Positions 1 to 7,408 of a DNA stretch of 10,368 nucleotides are shown here, in pieces. The translations under genes were made by a program, and so were the position numbers. The notes beneath the pieces were generated by a model. That model searched no databases. It was not told where the DNA came from and worked only from the letters and a program-made list of their open reading frames with translations. Positions within the stretch are counted from its first letter, which is position 1, and each line of letters begins with the position of its first letter. Source of the DNA: Strigomonas culicis (Eukaryota; Euglenozoa; Kinetoplastea; Trypanosomatida; Trypanosomatidae); contig AUXH01000653.1 of the NCBI GenBank assembly GCA_000482145.1, forward strand, positions 1 to 10,368, given 5' to 3'.

Positions 1-567
1 AGTGTGTAGAAGAGAGAGAGAGAGAGAGAGAGAGAGGTGAGGAAAAAACTCTTCTCCTGTTCCGTTTTGAGTAGTCCTTTTTTGTTTGGTAATACTCTTT
101 GTGAAGACATATACATCGTACAACGGCATCTTGTGTATTTTATGCAGAACATTTTTAGGTTATGAAGCGCTAACAACAATAAAAAACAACAACAACTAAG
201 AAAACGTAAGTTATGTATTTATATTTATTTAATGGGTTATCTATGAAAGAAGCGTTTATGTTTCTTTTAGTGTCAGCTCCATCATCACTAAATAGCCAAC
301 CAAACAAAAAGGGGTCGAGACACTCACCTCCGTGTCCAAATAATAATATGACAATAATATAACATTAATAATGTAAAGGAAAAAAAAGGATCCGAAATGT
401 AAAGAGGAAGAAAAAAAAGTGAAAACCAAAAAGAACATATGAGGATCTTGTTCCATTTCTTCTTTTTGTTATTCTTCTCATTACTACAATTCATAATGCT
501 TTTTTTCTTTTTTTCTTAATTCATTAATTCTTAATTTGTTTATTTATTAACTGTAAAATTTAGCGAT
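1..567. other. AT-rich spacer left of the CDV3-like gene
   Basis: No convincing gene is present. On the minus strand this is the 3' UTR of the gene ending at 568, followed by the 5' signals of a gene beyond the left edge. It holds T-rich runs (about 500-515), AAT/ATA-rich patches (340-372) and the (AG)n tract at 11-36. A 66-codon minus-strand open frame at 256-456 is hydrophobic and Phe/Ser/Leu-rich, as expected from antisense poly-A/T, and resembles no family I know. Confidence 0.7.
11..36 (-). repeat. (AG)13 microsatellite, probable polypyrimidine tract of the next gene
   Basis: Thirteen perfect AG units on the plus strand read as (CT)13 in the sense direction of this gene cluster. Such tracts precede trans-splice acceptors in trypanosomatids. 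No AG follows it in the sense direction in the few bases left before the window edge, so the acceptor and the gene it would serve lie outside. The repeat is seen directly; its splicing role is inferred from the same layout at the other three genes. Confidence 0.6.
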
Positions 568-1662
568 TTAGCTCCGTTTCGACGGGGGTACGTAGCGCTT
601 GGGCTTGCTACTATCTGCTGCCGGCGCCGCAGTGGCCGTCGCCGGCGGGGCCGTGGATGCGGCGGCAGCGGTGGCGTTGGCGGTCGCTTCGGTCTTCGCA
701 GGCGGACGGTACGGCGCGGCACCGGATGTGCGCGCGGGTGGAACGTAGCGCTTCGGCTTGTTCTCTTCCACAGCGGGGGCCGCGGCGGCCGCCGGCTTTG
801 CCTCTTCGACCTCGTCCTTCTTCGGCGGGGGAGAGACACGGGCGGCGTCCGCAAGATTACTGGTGCTCTCCGTCTTGGCGGGTGGGCGGTAGGCGGCCGT
901 GGTGCGCGCCGGCGGGACATAGCGCTTCGGCTTCCCGCTTTCCTCTGCTTCCTTCAGCTGCTGCTGCCGCTTGCTCTCTTCCTCCGCTGCCGCGGCTGCG
1001 GCGGCCTCTTCCTCCTCCTTCCTCTTCTTCGCTTCCTGCGAGTTCGCATGCTGCTTCTTGGCAGAGTTGGCGCTGCCGAAGGCTTCCTCCAGACTGGGGA
1101 GGTCCATCGCGGAGAGCTTCGGTGACGAGGCGCTGGTCGCGGCGCCGTGCTCCGTGCGCAGGCTGCCGGATTCGCCCTTCTTGCCGCGCGCCACGAACTT
1201 CTTTTTCTTCTCCGACGGCGACGACGGTTCTTCCTCCGCTTCCTCCGGCTGCTCCAGCGCCTTGCGGGCCGCGGCCTCCGCGGCGGCGGCGGCGGCGGCC
1301 GCCTCCTCCTCCTTTTTCTTCTGGTTCTGCGCCTGTTGGATCTCCTCCCACGTCTTGATCTTCTTCATCTGCGTCGTGTGCACCTGGATGCCACTCGTCG
1401 TGTGCACCTCCATCGCGGCAGGCGTCGCGTCGCCGGGGCTGGGGTCCGCATGCTGCTGCTCCGGCGCCGCTACAGGTTCCGCGGCCGCGGTGTCAGCAGG
1501 CGCCGCGGCTGGCACCGCCGCCGGATCGACCGCGCCGAGGCCGCCCATGTCGTCTAATCCGAGCGCCATGCGTTCCTCCGCAGTCAGCTCGCTCCCCTTC
1601 GGCTTCTTCGTCTTGGTCAGCTTCTTCGTTTTCTTCTTGAGAAAATCATCGAGTCCTTCCAT
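568..1662 (-). CDS. Disordered KPKRYVPP-repeat protein, tentatively CDV3-like
   Basis: This is a 364-residue open frame ending in TAA. The start is the first ATG after the predicted splice acceptor and has A at -3 and G at +4. The N-terminus (MEGLDDFLKKKTKK) resembles the opening of CDV3-family proteins, which begin with a short Asp/Phe patch followed by lysines. A TWEEIQ patch is at 104-109. Two Glu/Ala/Lys helices with Ala8 and Ala7 runs lie at about 107-145 and 204-242 and may be coiled coils or single alpha-helices. The motif KPKRYVPP occurs at 244-251, 302-309 and 353-360, the last almost at the C-terminus. YRPPAKTE follows the first two copies (258-265, 318-325), so the tail is a degenerate tandem repeat of about 50-58 residues. 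A short HTT duplication lies at 87-97. There is no signal peptide or membrane segment. CDV3 proteins also carry YRPP/YVPP-type C-terminal motifs, but the match is short and low-complexity. The alternative is a kinetoplastid-specific RNA-associated or disordered protein. The CDS itself is well supported by its length, GC-rich composition and flanking signals. Confidence 0.85.
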   Translation of the reverse strand: MEGLDDFLKKKTKKLTKTKKPKGSELTAEERMALGLDDMGGLGAVDPAAVPAAAPADTAAAEPVAAPEQQHADPSPGDATPAAMEVHTTSGIQVHTTQMKKIKTWEEIQQAQNQKKKEEEAAAAAAAAEAAARKALEQPEEAEEEPSSPSEKKKKFVARGKKGESGSLRTEHGAATSASSPKLSAMDLPSLEEAFGSANSAKKQHANSQEAKKRKEEEEAAAAAAAEEESKRQQQLKEAEESGKPKRYVPPARTTAAYRPPAKTESTSNLADAARVSPPPKKDEVEEAKPAAAAAPAVEENKPKRYVPPARTSGAAPYRPPAKTEATANATAAAASTAPPATATAAPAADSSKPKRYVPPSKRS

Positions 1663-1740
1663 CGTTCGCTTTTTATTTTATTTTATGTTTATGCGGTTTT
1701 TTTTCTTTTTACCCTTTTTTAGTATGTTAAAGGATTTAAT

Positions 1741-1793
1741 CTTTTTTTTTTTGGTGATGAAGTAGTGAGAGAAAACGAAGAGGAAGAAAAGTG
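1741..1793 (-). promoter_or_regulatory. Predicted trans-splice signal of the CDV3-like gene
   Basis: Plus-strand positions 1766-1793 are almost all purine, so the sense strand has a C/T tract. The first AG downstream in the sense direction is at 1742-1741. Use of this AG would give a 5' UTR of 78 bases without any upstream ATG. The tract and AG are seen directly; acceptor use is inferred from kinetoplastid rules. Confidence 0.6.
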
Positions 1794-2121
1794 TGGTATG
1801 TGCACATGTACGATGAAAGGGTACGTTAGTACTAAAACAACAAACACAAAGCAAAATGCGTGAACAAAGACGGAATAGTACACGTCAAAAAGAAAAAGAA
1901 GAGTTATAATGTATAGGGATGATTATACTGCAGATAATAGAGTAATGAATGCATACTGTTCAATGTAAGTATAAAATGATGTATATATACATACCTCGTT
2001 ATATATATATATAAAGCGTTTTATTATCTTGTGTATATATACATATGAAGCGTAGGAGGAAATGATGGAAATAAAGTGACTACCATTAAAAAAACGCAAA
2101 CGAAAAAAGGCGCAAAAAGAT

Positions 2122-2148
2122 GTGTATGTATTCGATTAATACACACAC
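2122..2148 (-). other. Candidate hairpin in the kinesin 3' UTR
   Basis: Positions 2122-2132 pair with 2138-2148 around a five-base loop, giving 11 pairs. The one plus-strand mismatch (A2126 against C2144) becomes a U-G wobble in the minus-strand transcript, so the stem is fully paired only in the sense RNA. A second hairpin follows at 2152-2188. The sequence is biased (TG/CA-rich), so chance is possible. Confidence 0.35.
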
Positions 2149-2151
2149 CTA

Positions 2152-2188
2152 CACATACATACATAATGTATATAAATACATGTATGTG
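2152..2188 (-). other. Second candidate hairpin in the kinesin 3' UTR
   Basis: A perfect 9-base inverted repeat (2152-2160 with 2180-2188) encloses a 19-base loop. It lies directly beside the 2122-2148 hairpin. Its arm is also partly complementary to 2121-2130, so the two stems could be alternative folds. Support is weak because the region is low-complexity. Confidence 0.25.
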
Positions 2189-2648
2189 AGTAAAAAGTTT
2201 TTTTTTCCCCTATTTCTACAAACAGTGCAAACGGAAAATGAGAAAAAAAGAGAAAAAAGAAAACGTAAGATAGCACAGTGAAATACAAAAAGAGAAAGGT
2301 AATTGAGATAAGCCAGAAAAAAAAAGAACAAATCGTTTTTTTTTGTTATCGTATCCTACTGGGTACATTTGTTCATTATCGTACTCTAAGCAAACCAAAG
2401 TAATAGTACATATACAGTATACACAATTTTAGTTCTATTTCTTTGATATATGTATATATGAAAGAAGCAAACCGAAAATGAAAGAAAAAAAAACAAAACT
2501 CACACAGAATAAACCATGACAAAGAAGAAAAGCGGAAGGTGGGTGTGTGAGAGGGAGAGAGAAAAGCAACAACAACAAGATTACATCCGCCGTGGCCACT
2601 ATCGCAGTAATATACACAATAATGCTAATAAGATCCCGGACCGGCGTA

Positions 2649-5600
2649 TTACGAATCGTCGTAGTCATCCACCTCATCCTCTTCGTCTTCCTCACCGCCG
2701 TCGAGGATAAAATCGGAGTTTCCGTTGTTTCCATCATCGTAGTACTCCTCCTCCTCCTCCTCCTCCTCCACTTCCTCCTGTTCTTCATTCTGACTCTGGC
2801 TGTTATGCAGAGGGTCGTGGGGGGATCCGTCCTCGTCATCTGCGTCGTCGGCCTCTACCGCACTCTCCGCCTGATAATACTGGGTGCGCGGGTCGTTGTT
2901 CCGGTGCTGCTGCGACGGGTGCTGCCACGCGGGCGGCGATGGCACCGCGGTGCTGAAGTTGCCCACCATCATGTCTGCCTCCATCCCACTCGCGCTTAGC
3001 GCGCGGTCGTCGACGCTGATGCTGTTCATCCGCGGCGGCGGATGTAACGGCTTCCGCGTCGCCGCTGCTGTCTCATGCGGCAGCAGGCTCAGACTGATGA
3101 TATCCTCGTCGCCCTCTAAGTTCGCCGACATGTTGTTCATCGCTTTGTTGCCACCCGACGCATGCTTGTTCGAGGCGTTCTGCGGCGGGACCTGATGCAG
3201 GTAGGGTGGCACGTTCATGTCATGTGGCAGCTGCGTGCCCGAGTTGGAGTCGAGGTCCGCGCTGCTGCCGGTCGTGGTGCTGCCGCCCATCACCACGTTG
3301 TTCGCGAGCTTCGACTTGTTTGCCTCGAAGGTGAGGAGGTACTCTTCCGTTTGGTAGTAAGAGACGCTGTTTTTGTTGAACTCGTCCGTGCTGCCCTCGG
3401 TGGATTGATCCGTCAGCACCTTGCTGGAGTGGCCCAGGCGCGTGGGCAGCTGCGGTGACTCACTCAGCACGTGGCCGGGCGCCTGCGGGCTGCTGATGGG
3501 CTTTGCCATCATCACTGTCCTTACATTTTTCCGCTTCGACGGCGGCGACGGCTCCGCCGCGTTGGTGACCACCGGCGCGTAGGCGTTGTCATCGACGCTG
3601 TTGAGAAGCAGCTCATCGTCGCTCTCCACAGCGTCGCTGCTGACCGTCTCGTTCGTCGCCAGCTGCGCACTCTCACGCTCCTTGTCATTGTACTTATTCG
3701 TGTGGCTCGGGCCCTTCAGGTGGGTTCCGTTCGGCGCGGAGGGAAAGCGCGGGATGGGGCTCTCCGGCGTCGCCCGCTGCCCCTCCGCCCCCGCCCACGC
3801 GCCGTCGCCGCCGCCGCCGGCCGCGTTGGCTGGCGCCGCGGCGTGGGCAACGTCGCTGCCGCTCTCCGTGTTCTGGCTGCCCTTACTGACGAGCGAGATG
3901 GGGGTCACGTTGGAGCGTGGCGATTGCTTCAGCAGGCGCAGTGTGGCTTTCACCTGCTCCGTGTCCAGCACCGACTTGTGCGGCACGTCGACACAGTCTT
4001 CCAAGGAGTTACTCGCAGAGGGCACCCTCTTATTATTATTCTTCTTCTTCTTGTTCCCTGCGGCGCCGCTGGCGGCGTTCTTTTGCTTCTTCGGCTTCCC
4101 CATCTTCTTCCCGTTCGGCGTCTGCTCCTCCATGTCCTCATCGTCGTCCTCGTCCTCTTCCCGCTGCGGTGAATGGTTCTTATTATTATTATTACGATTA
4201 ATCCTATTCTTATTATAAAGATGCGGGTTGCTGTTGCTACTGTTCGAGGTGCGAACAGGCTGTATGGACGGCAGCTTTGCGCCACCCACCCATTCCCCGC
4301 CCTCGGCCATTGGCGCCGTCTTTTTCCCTTTTCCATCCGCGCCGCCGCCGCGCCGCGGCAGCGGCGACCCCGGCTGCAGCGACAGTGGTGGCATCGACTG
4401 CACCTCGCGCGGGGGCGCCGCCTCCTCCACCAACCCATCGTCCACCTTCCCCTTGCGGTAGTTGTCCGAGGACGCGGCGCGCGCCGTCGTCGGCACCGGC
4501 ACCGACACCGGCACCGGCAGCTTGCCATTCGTGTTGTTGCTATTCCGCCGCTTCTTGGGCTGGCCGTCCCGCGCGGTCTGCGGCGGCGTGATGCTTCCCG
4601 AGGTGCGGCGCGGGCGGTTGGCCTTCACCGGCTCCTCCCCATCCGCGCCGGCGCCGCTGTTGCGCCGCCGCGTGGAGGGAGAGGAGCTGCGGCGACCGCG
4701 CGCCACCGGCGGCCGCCCGGCGGCGGCGCCGTCGTTGCCGGCCTTCTTTTTCTTCTTCTTTTTATTCTGATTCAGCAGCATCTTCATGCGCTGTGCCACC
4801 GCGGCGGGTTGGTCGTCGAACGCGGGGGCGTCGTCATCCACGGCGCCGTCGTCTTCGCCGTCCTGCGGCCCTGGCGCGTCGTGCGCCGCGGCCCCCTCCA
4901 TCTCCGCGAGCGTGGCCGCGTCGACGACACTGCTGTCCTCCATTACCTCCGGGTAGTGCTCGGAGATGAGACGGAGGAATTTGCGCAGCTTGCGGTTGCG
5001 GCCCTCCGCGGACTGCACCTGCCGCTCGAGCTGGCGCTCGTGTGCCTCCCGCGCGGCGACGTCGGCCTCCAGCTGCTGGAGCTGCGCCTTGCGGCTGTCG
5101 CACTGCTCCTGCAGATGCGAGAGCTGCTGTAGTGTCGGAGATTTGGCGAACTTCTCCTGTAGCCCCCGCAGCTGCTCGCGCAGCTCGCGGATGACGCGGT
5201 ACTGCGGGTTCTCATTCACCTTCACGCGGTTCTGCACACTCCGCGCGAGCGTCGCATAACGCAGCGTACTCTCCGTCTCAGCCACGTTGGCCGCGCTCGG
5301 TGACACGTTGGCGCACATGACGGTCTTGCTGTTGCCACCGAAGTTGTCGGACAGCACGTACGTCAGCATGCTCTCGCGGTACGGCACGACGGTGACCCCG
5401 GCGGTGTTTGCGTTATTCGTGATGGCCACGAGGGCGTCGATGACGCGCCGCAGCGTCGACAGCGACACGTTGATGCTGTTGGCCTCGGTGATGTGCTTCT
5501 TGCCACCGGCGCCCTGCGAGGCGGTGCCGCTGCGCTCGCTGCCGGCGAGGTCCACCAGGTTCATCTTGGACACCTTCTCTGTCGTCAGCGCCTTGCCGCG

Positions 5601-7103
5601 CACCTTGGCCCCCGTCTTCTCGCTCTGCGTGATGATGAGCTGGAAAATGGCGTGGGAGCGGCTACTCTTGGCATTCATGGTTGTGCTGTCCTGCGTGCGG
5701 CACTGCGTGCCCTGCCGCAGTATTTTCTTGCAGGCAGTCCACGAGTTGACCGGCAGCGTCGTCAGCCCCTCCACAAACGGGCCCTTCGTCGGATGCAGGC
5801 GCACCTTGAGGCTCTGGTACTCCTCGAAGTCCACGTCCTTCTTGTCGAAGCGGGAGTTGAAGCGCGGCAGCGCGTTCTTCGGCCGCTGCTTCAGCAAATC
5901 TCGAACCTGTTCGTTGTAGATCTCCATGAAGGACACCTCCACCTTCACGCGGCCGCCGCCGCCGCCGCCGCCGCCGGTCGGGCTCGCCGCTCCATCCTCC
6001 TCTGTGGACCTGCGGTTGCCGCGGCTGGACGGTGAACCATCTGCATCCTTCGCCGTCAGATCCGCGATGTTGTCGAAGAGCTCGCGGCACATGCGGGGAA
6101 TGAGGCCGGGGTACTTCTTGTTGCCGAGCATCGTGTACGTCTTGCCGCTGCCGGTCTGTCCGTAGGCGAGCACGCAGCAGTTGTACCCCTCGAGCGCGCT
6201 GTGGATGAGGGGGAGGCCGCAATAGAAGAACACATCCGCCTGCTCTGCCTCCATCTCCGCCGGGCTCTTGTTGACGAGGTCGCAGGAGGTCATGTCGATC
6301 GCCGAGCTCCCATTTGCGGTCGAGCTGACGCTACTTTTGGAGGAGAACACAACGCTGGCGCCGAAGATGTCGGTCGCGTCCGTCTCCCGCTCCCGCTGGA
6401 TCGTGCTGGGCACGCCGAGATCCTCCAGCTGGATGCTGGGCGCAAAGGAGGAGAAGACATGGTCGAAGAGAAACGAGCCCTTCGACACCTTTGCGTCTTG
6501 CGACTCGTACAGCACGACGGTCGAGTTGCCATTCTCCACGTCCATGACGGGCTGCGGCTTCAGGTCGTCCTCCTCCTCGTCGTCGGACAGAATCTCATGC
6601 ATCAGGCGCTGATTGATCGTGCCGTTGGGGTTCAGCATCTTGCGCCGCCCAGCGGAGGCCCCGCCCTTGCCGTCGTCGTCCTCCGGGGTGCTCTTTGTAT
6701 GTCCGTCATTGGTGTTCATGGTGCGGTTGAGCTCGTCATAGCCGGGGCCGAAGGGCTGCCGGCCCTTGTTCACAGATCGCATCGTGCTATTATGGTCTTG
6801 CTGCTGCCCGTTTTGATTCTGCAGTTTGCGTTTCCGCTGCATGAAGATGGACTGCAGGTGCTCGTTTACTTCACGGAAGGTGAAGGGCCGGATGCGGACC
6901 GTGACCACCATGTTGAAGTCTTCTAAGTTTTTTGGGTTGGGTGCATGGCCGGCGGCTGGCGACGCATGGGCCTCTGCTGTGACACCCGCAATGGACAGGC
7001 TCCCTTCGTCATCTACTTTATTTTTATTATTCCTGTTATTCTTATTAATATTATTATTATTAGTATTATTATTGTTTGCGACTCCAGCGCCTCTCTTCAC
7101 CAT
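2649..7103 (-). CDS. Kinesin with N-terminal motor, kinesin-3-like
   Basis: This is a 1484-residue ATP-driven microtubule motor. It starts at the first ATG after the predicted acceptor (A at -3, G at +4) and ends in TAA. An Asn-rich leader (10-29) precedes the motor, which spans about residues 64-625: VRIRPF 69-74, P-loop GQTGSGKT 315-322, SFMEIYNEQVRDLL near 391-404, switch I NAKSSRSH 477-484 and switch II DLAGSE 518-523. NFGGNSKT and STLRYA close the domain. The catalytic motifs are intact. LHPTKGPFVEGL, GGNSKT and the neck NENPQYRVIRELREQL match kinesin-3 style, but I see no FHA domain after the motor. The motor is about 560 residues rather than the usual 340-350 because of low-complexity inserts at about 84-192, 221-285 and 351-384. 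Usual INKSL and LG are replaced by INVSL (544-548) and LR (551-552). A coiled coil follows at about 632-716, then a long disordered part with poly-Lys (781-787) and Asn/Lys tracts, and an acidic tail (about 1438-1484, with Glu8 at 1446-1453). The cargo is unknown. The kinesin call is near certain; the subfamily is tentative. Confidence 0.97.
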   Translation of the reverse strand: MVKRGAGVANNNNTNNNNINKNNRNNKNKVDDEGSLSIAGVTAEAHASPAAGHAPNPKNLEDFNMVVTVRIRPFTFREVNEHLQSIFMQRKRKLQNQNGQQQDHNSTMRSVNKGRQPFGPGYDELNRTMNTNDGHTKSTPEDDDGKGGASAGRRKMLNPNGTINQRLMHEILSDDEEEDDLKPQPVMDVENGNSTVVLYESQDAKVSKGSFLFDHVFSSFAPSIQLEDLGVPSTIQRERETDATDIFGASVVFSSKSSVSSTANGSSAIDMTSCDLVNKSPAEMEAEQADVFFYCGLPLIHSALEGYNCCVLAYGQTGSGKTYTMLGNKKYPGLIPRMCRELFDNIADLTAKDADGSPSSRGNRRSTEEDGAASPTGGGGGGGGRVKVEVSFMEIYNEQVRDLLKQRPKNALPRFNSRFDKKDVDFEEYQSLKVRLHPTKGPFVEGLTTLPVNSWTACKKILRQGTQCRTQDSTTMNAKSSRSHAIFQLIITQSEKTGAKVRGKALTTEKVSKMNLVDLAGSERSGTASQGAGGKKHITEANSINVSLSTLRRVIDALVAITNNANTAGVTVVPYRESMLTYVLSDNFGGNSKTVMCANVSPSAANVAETESTLRYATLARSVQNRVKVNENPQYRVIRELREQLRGLQEKFAKSPTLQQLSHLQEQCDSRKAQLQQLEADVAAREAHERQLERQVQSAEGRNRKLRKFLRLISEHYPEVMEDSSVVDAATLAEMEGAAAHDAPGPQDGEDDGAVDDDAPAFDDQPAAVAQRMKMLLNQNKKKKKKKAGNDGAAAGRPPVARGRRSSSPSTRRRNSGAGADGEEPVKANRPRRTSGSITPPQTARDGQPKKRRNSNNTNGKLPVPVSVPVPTTARAASSDNYRKGKVDDGLVEEAAPPREVQSMPPLSLQPGSPLPRRGGGADGKGKKTAPMAEGGEWVGGAKLPSIQPVRTSNSSNSNPHLYNKNRINRNNNNKNHSPQREEDEDDDEDMEEQTPNGKKMGKPKKQKNAASGAAGNKKKKNNNKRVPSASNSLEDCVDVPHKSVLDTEQVKATLRLLKQSPRSNVTPISLVSKGSQNTESGSDVAHAAAPANAAGGGGDGAWAGAEGQRATPESPIPRFPSAPNGTHLKGPSHTNKYNDKERESAQLATNETVSSDAVESDDELLLNSVDDNAYAPVVTNAAEPSPPSKRKNVRTVMMAKPISSPQAPGHVLSESPQLPTRLGHSSKVLTDQSTEGSTDEFNKNSVSYYQTEEYLLTFEANKSKLANNVVMGGSTTTGSSADLDSNSGTQLPHDMNVPPYLHQVPPQNASNKHASGGNKAMNNMSANLEGDEDIISLSLLPHETAAATRKPLHPPPRMNSISVDDRALSASGMEADMMVGNFSTAVPSPPAWQHPSQQHRNNDPRTQYYQAESAVEADDADDEDGSPHDPLHNSQSQNEEQEEVEEEEEEEEYYDDGNNGNSDFILDGGEEDEEDEVDDYDDS
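2745..2768 (-). repeat. (GAG)8 trinucleotide run coding Glu8 in the kinesin tail
   Basis: Eight identical CTC triplets on the plus strand read as eight GAG codons, kinesin residues 1446-1453. They are followed by two Tyr codons and an Asp/Glu-rich end. The pure codon run suggests repeat slippage and possible length variation between strains. Confidence 0.9.
4029..4055 (-). repeat. AT-rich Asn/Lys codon island in kinesin
   Basis: This encodes NKKKKNNNK in the disordered region. The three consecutive Asn are all AAT and the lysines AAG, in a gene that otherwise prefers G/C-ending codons. It resembles the TTA/AAT microsatellites of the spacers. Confidence 0.8.
4176..4217 (-). repeat. Second AT-rich Asn/Lys island in kinesin
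   Basis: Kinesin residues 963-976 (YNKNRINRNNNNKN) are encoded almost entirely by AAT for Asn, with an AGG Arg codon and ATT/TAT codons. Base use is unlike the GC-rich flanks. The residue pattern echoes the N-terminal island at 7017-7076. Confidence 0.8.
5952..5975 (-). repeat. (GGC)8 run coding Gly8 inside the kinesin motor
   Basis: Eight GCC triplets on the plus strand encode Gly 377-384. They lie in a loop insert just before the strand containing VEVSFMEIYNE. A slippage-prone repeat inside a motor domain is unusual and is presumably tolerated because it is in a surface loop. Confidence 0.9.
7017..7076 (-). repeat. AAT-coded poly-Asn leader of kinesin
   Basis: Kinesin residues 10-29 are Asn with a few Lys, Thr, Ile and Arg, almost all Asn as AAT. 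This island is strikingly AT-rich against a GC-rich gene and lies just ahead of the motor domain. Confidence 0.85.
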
Positions 7104-7197
7104 GATGGTATGCGAAGAGTGTGATGCTACTATTTACTTTCTTCTCCTTCTTGCGCTCTTCTCCTTCAGTTCTCTTCTGGGAAAGGAGAGGTGAGTG

Positions 7198-7230
7198 CTA
7201 AAGAAAGAGAAACGAGGAAACAGACAAAGT
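7198..7230 (-). promoter_or_regulatory. Predicted trans-splice signal of kinesin
   Basis: Plus-strand 7200-7229 is nearly all purine, so the sense strand carries a C/T tract ending in TTTAG, with AG at 7199-7198. The resulting 5' UTR would be 94 bases with no upstream ATG before 7103. More A/G-rich sequence at 7246-7289 could extend the signal. Use of this site is inferred. Confidence 0.65.
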
Positions 7231-7367
7231 ACAAACAAACAGCAAGAGAAAAAAAAGGGAAAAAGACTGTTACAAAAAAAAAAAGAGAAATAATAAAAAA
7301 AAAATCAACTAATTAATCAATGAACAAAAAGCAATAAATGAAAAATAAATAAATAATACAGAAAGAC

Positions 7368-7402
7368 AAAAAAAAAGAGAGCAATCTCTCTCTTCTTTTT
7401 TT
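7368..7402 (-). other. Hairpin in the CFAP263-kinesin spacer
   Basis: Positions 7368-7381 pair with 7388-7402 around a six-base loop: 14 pairs with one bulged base (C7395). Half of the stem is A-T homopolymer, so the distinctive part is the GAGAG/CTCTC core. It stands six bases from a second hairpin. Confidence 0.4.
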
Positions 7403-7408
7403 CTATTT

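Larger units (their letters stand above)
1663..2648. other. Spacer between kinesin and the CDV3-like gene
   Basis: In the sense direction this is the kinesin 3' UTR, the polyadenylation region and then the 5' UTR of the CDV3-like gene. It is AT-rich, with TA runs (about 1981-2013), T and A runs, and purine-rich blocks at 2232-2262 and 2317-2329 that read as polypyrimidine in the sense direction. A 13-base direct repeat, itself nearly palindromic, sits at 1981-1993 and 2033-2045. Candidate hairpins lie at 2122-2188. Minus-strand open frames of 60 codons here are Phe/Leu/Ser-rich products of poly-A/T and are not supported as genes. Confidence 0.7.

Noticed and set aside
11..36. (AG)13 and other short tandem repeats as a CRISPR array or telomere
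   Set aside because: The repeats are di- to pentanucleotide without spacers, and the kinetoplastid telomere unit TTAGGG is not present in tandem.
971..1765. 264-codon open frame on the plus strand, Ser/Ala/Phe-rich
   Set aside because: It is antisense to the KPKRYVPP gene; its Ala/Ser/Phe runs are complements of GC-rich Glu/Ala/Lys codons, and it crosses the predicted splice signal.
2149..2398. Two overlapping 60-codon Phe-rich minus-strand open frames
   Set aside because: Same low-complexity origin, overlapping each other in different frames, inside the kinesin 3' UTR.
4173..5132. 319-codon Arg/Leu-rich open frame on the plus strand
   Set aside because: It is antisense to the disordered part of kinesin; high GC removes stop codons on the opposite strand, and the composition shows no domain.
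6201..6926. 241-codon plus-strand open frame
   Set aside because: It lies opposite the kinesin motor domain, whose motifs are unmistakable on the minus strand; the His/Val/Leu-rich product matches nothing.
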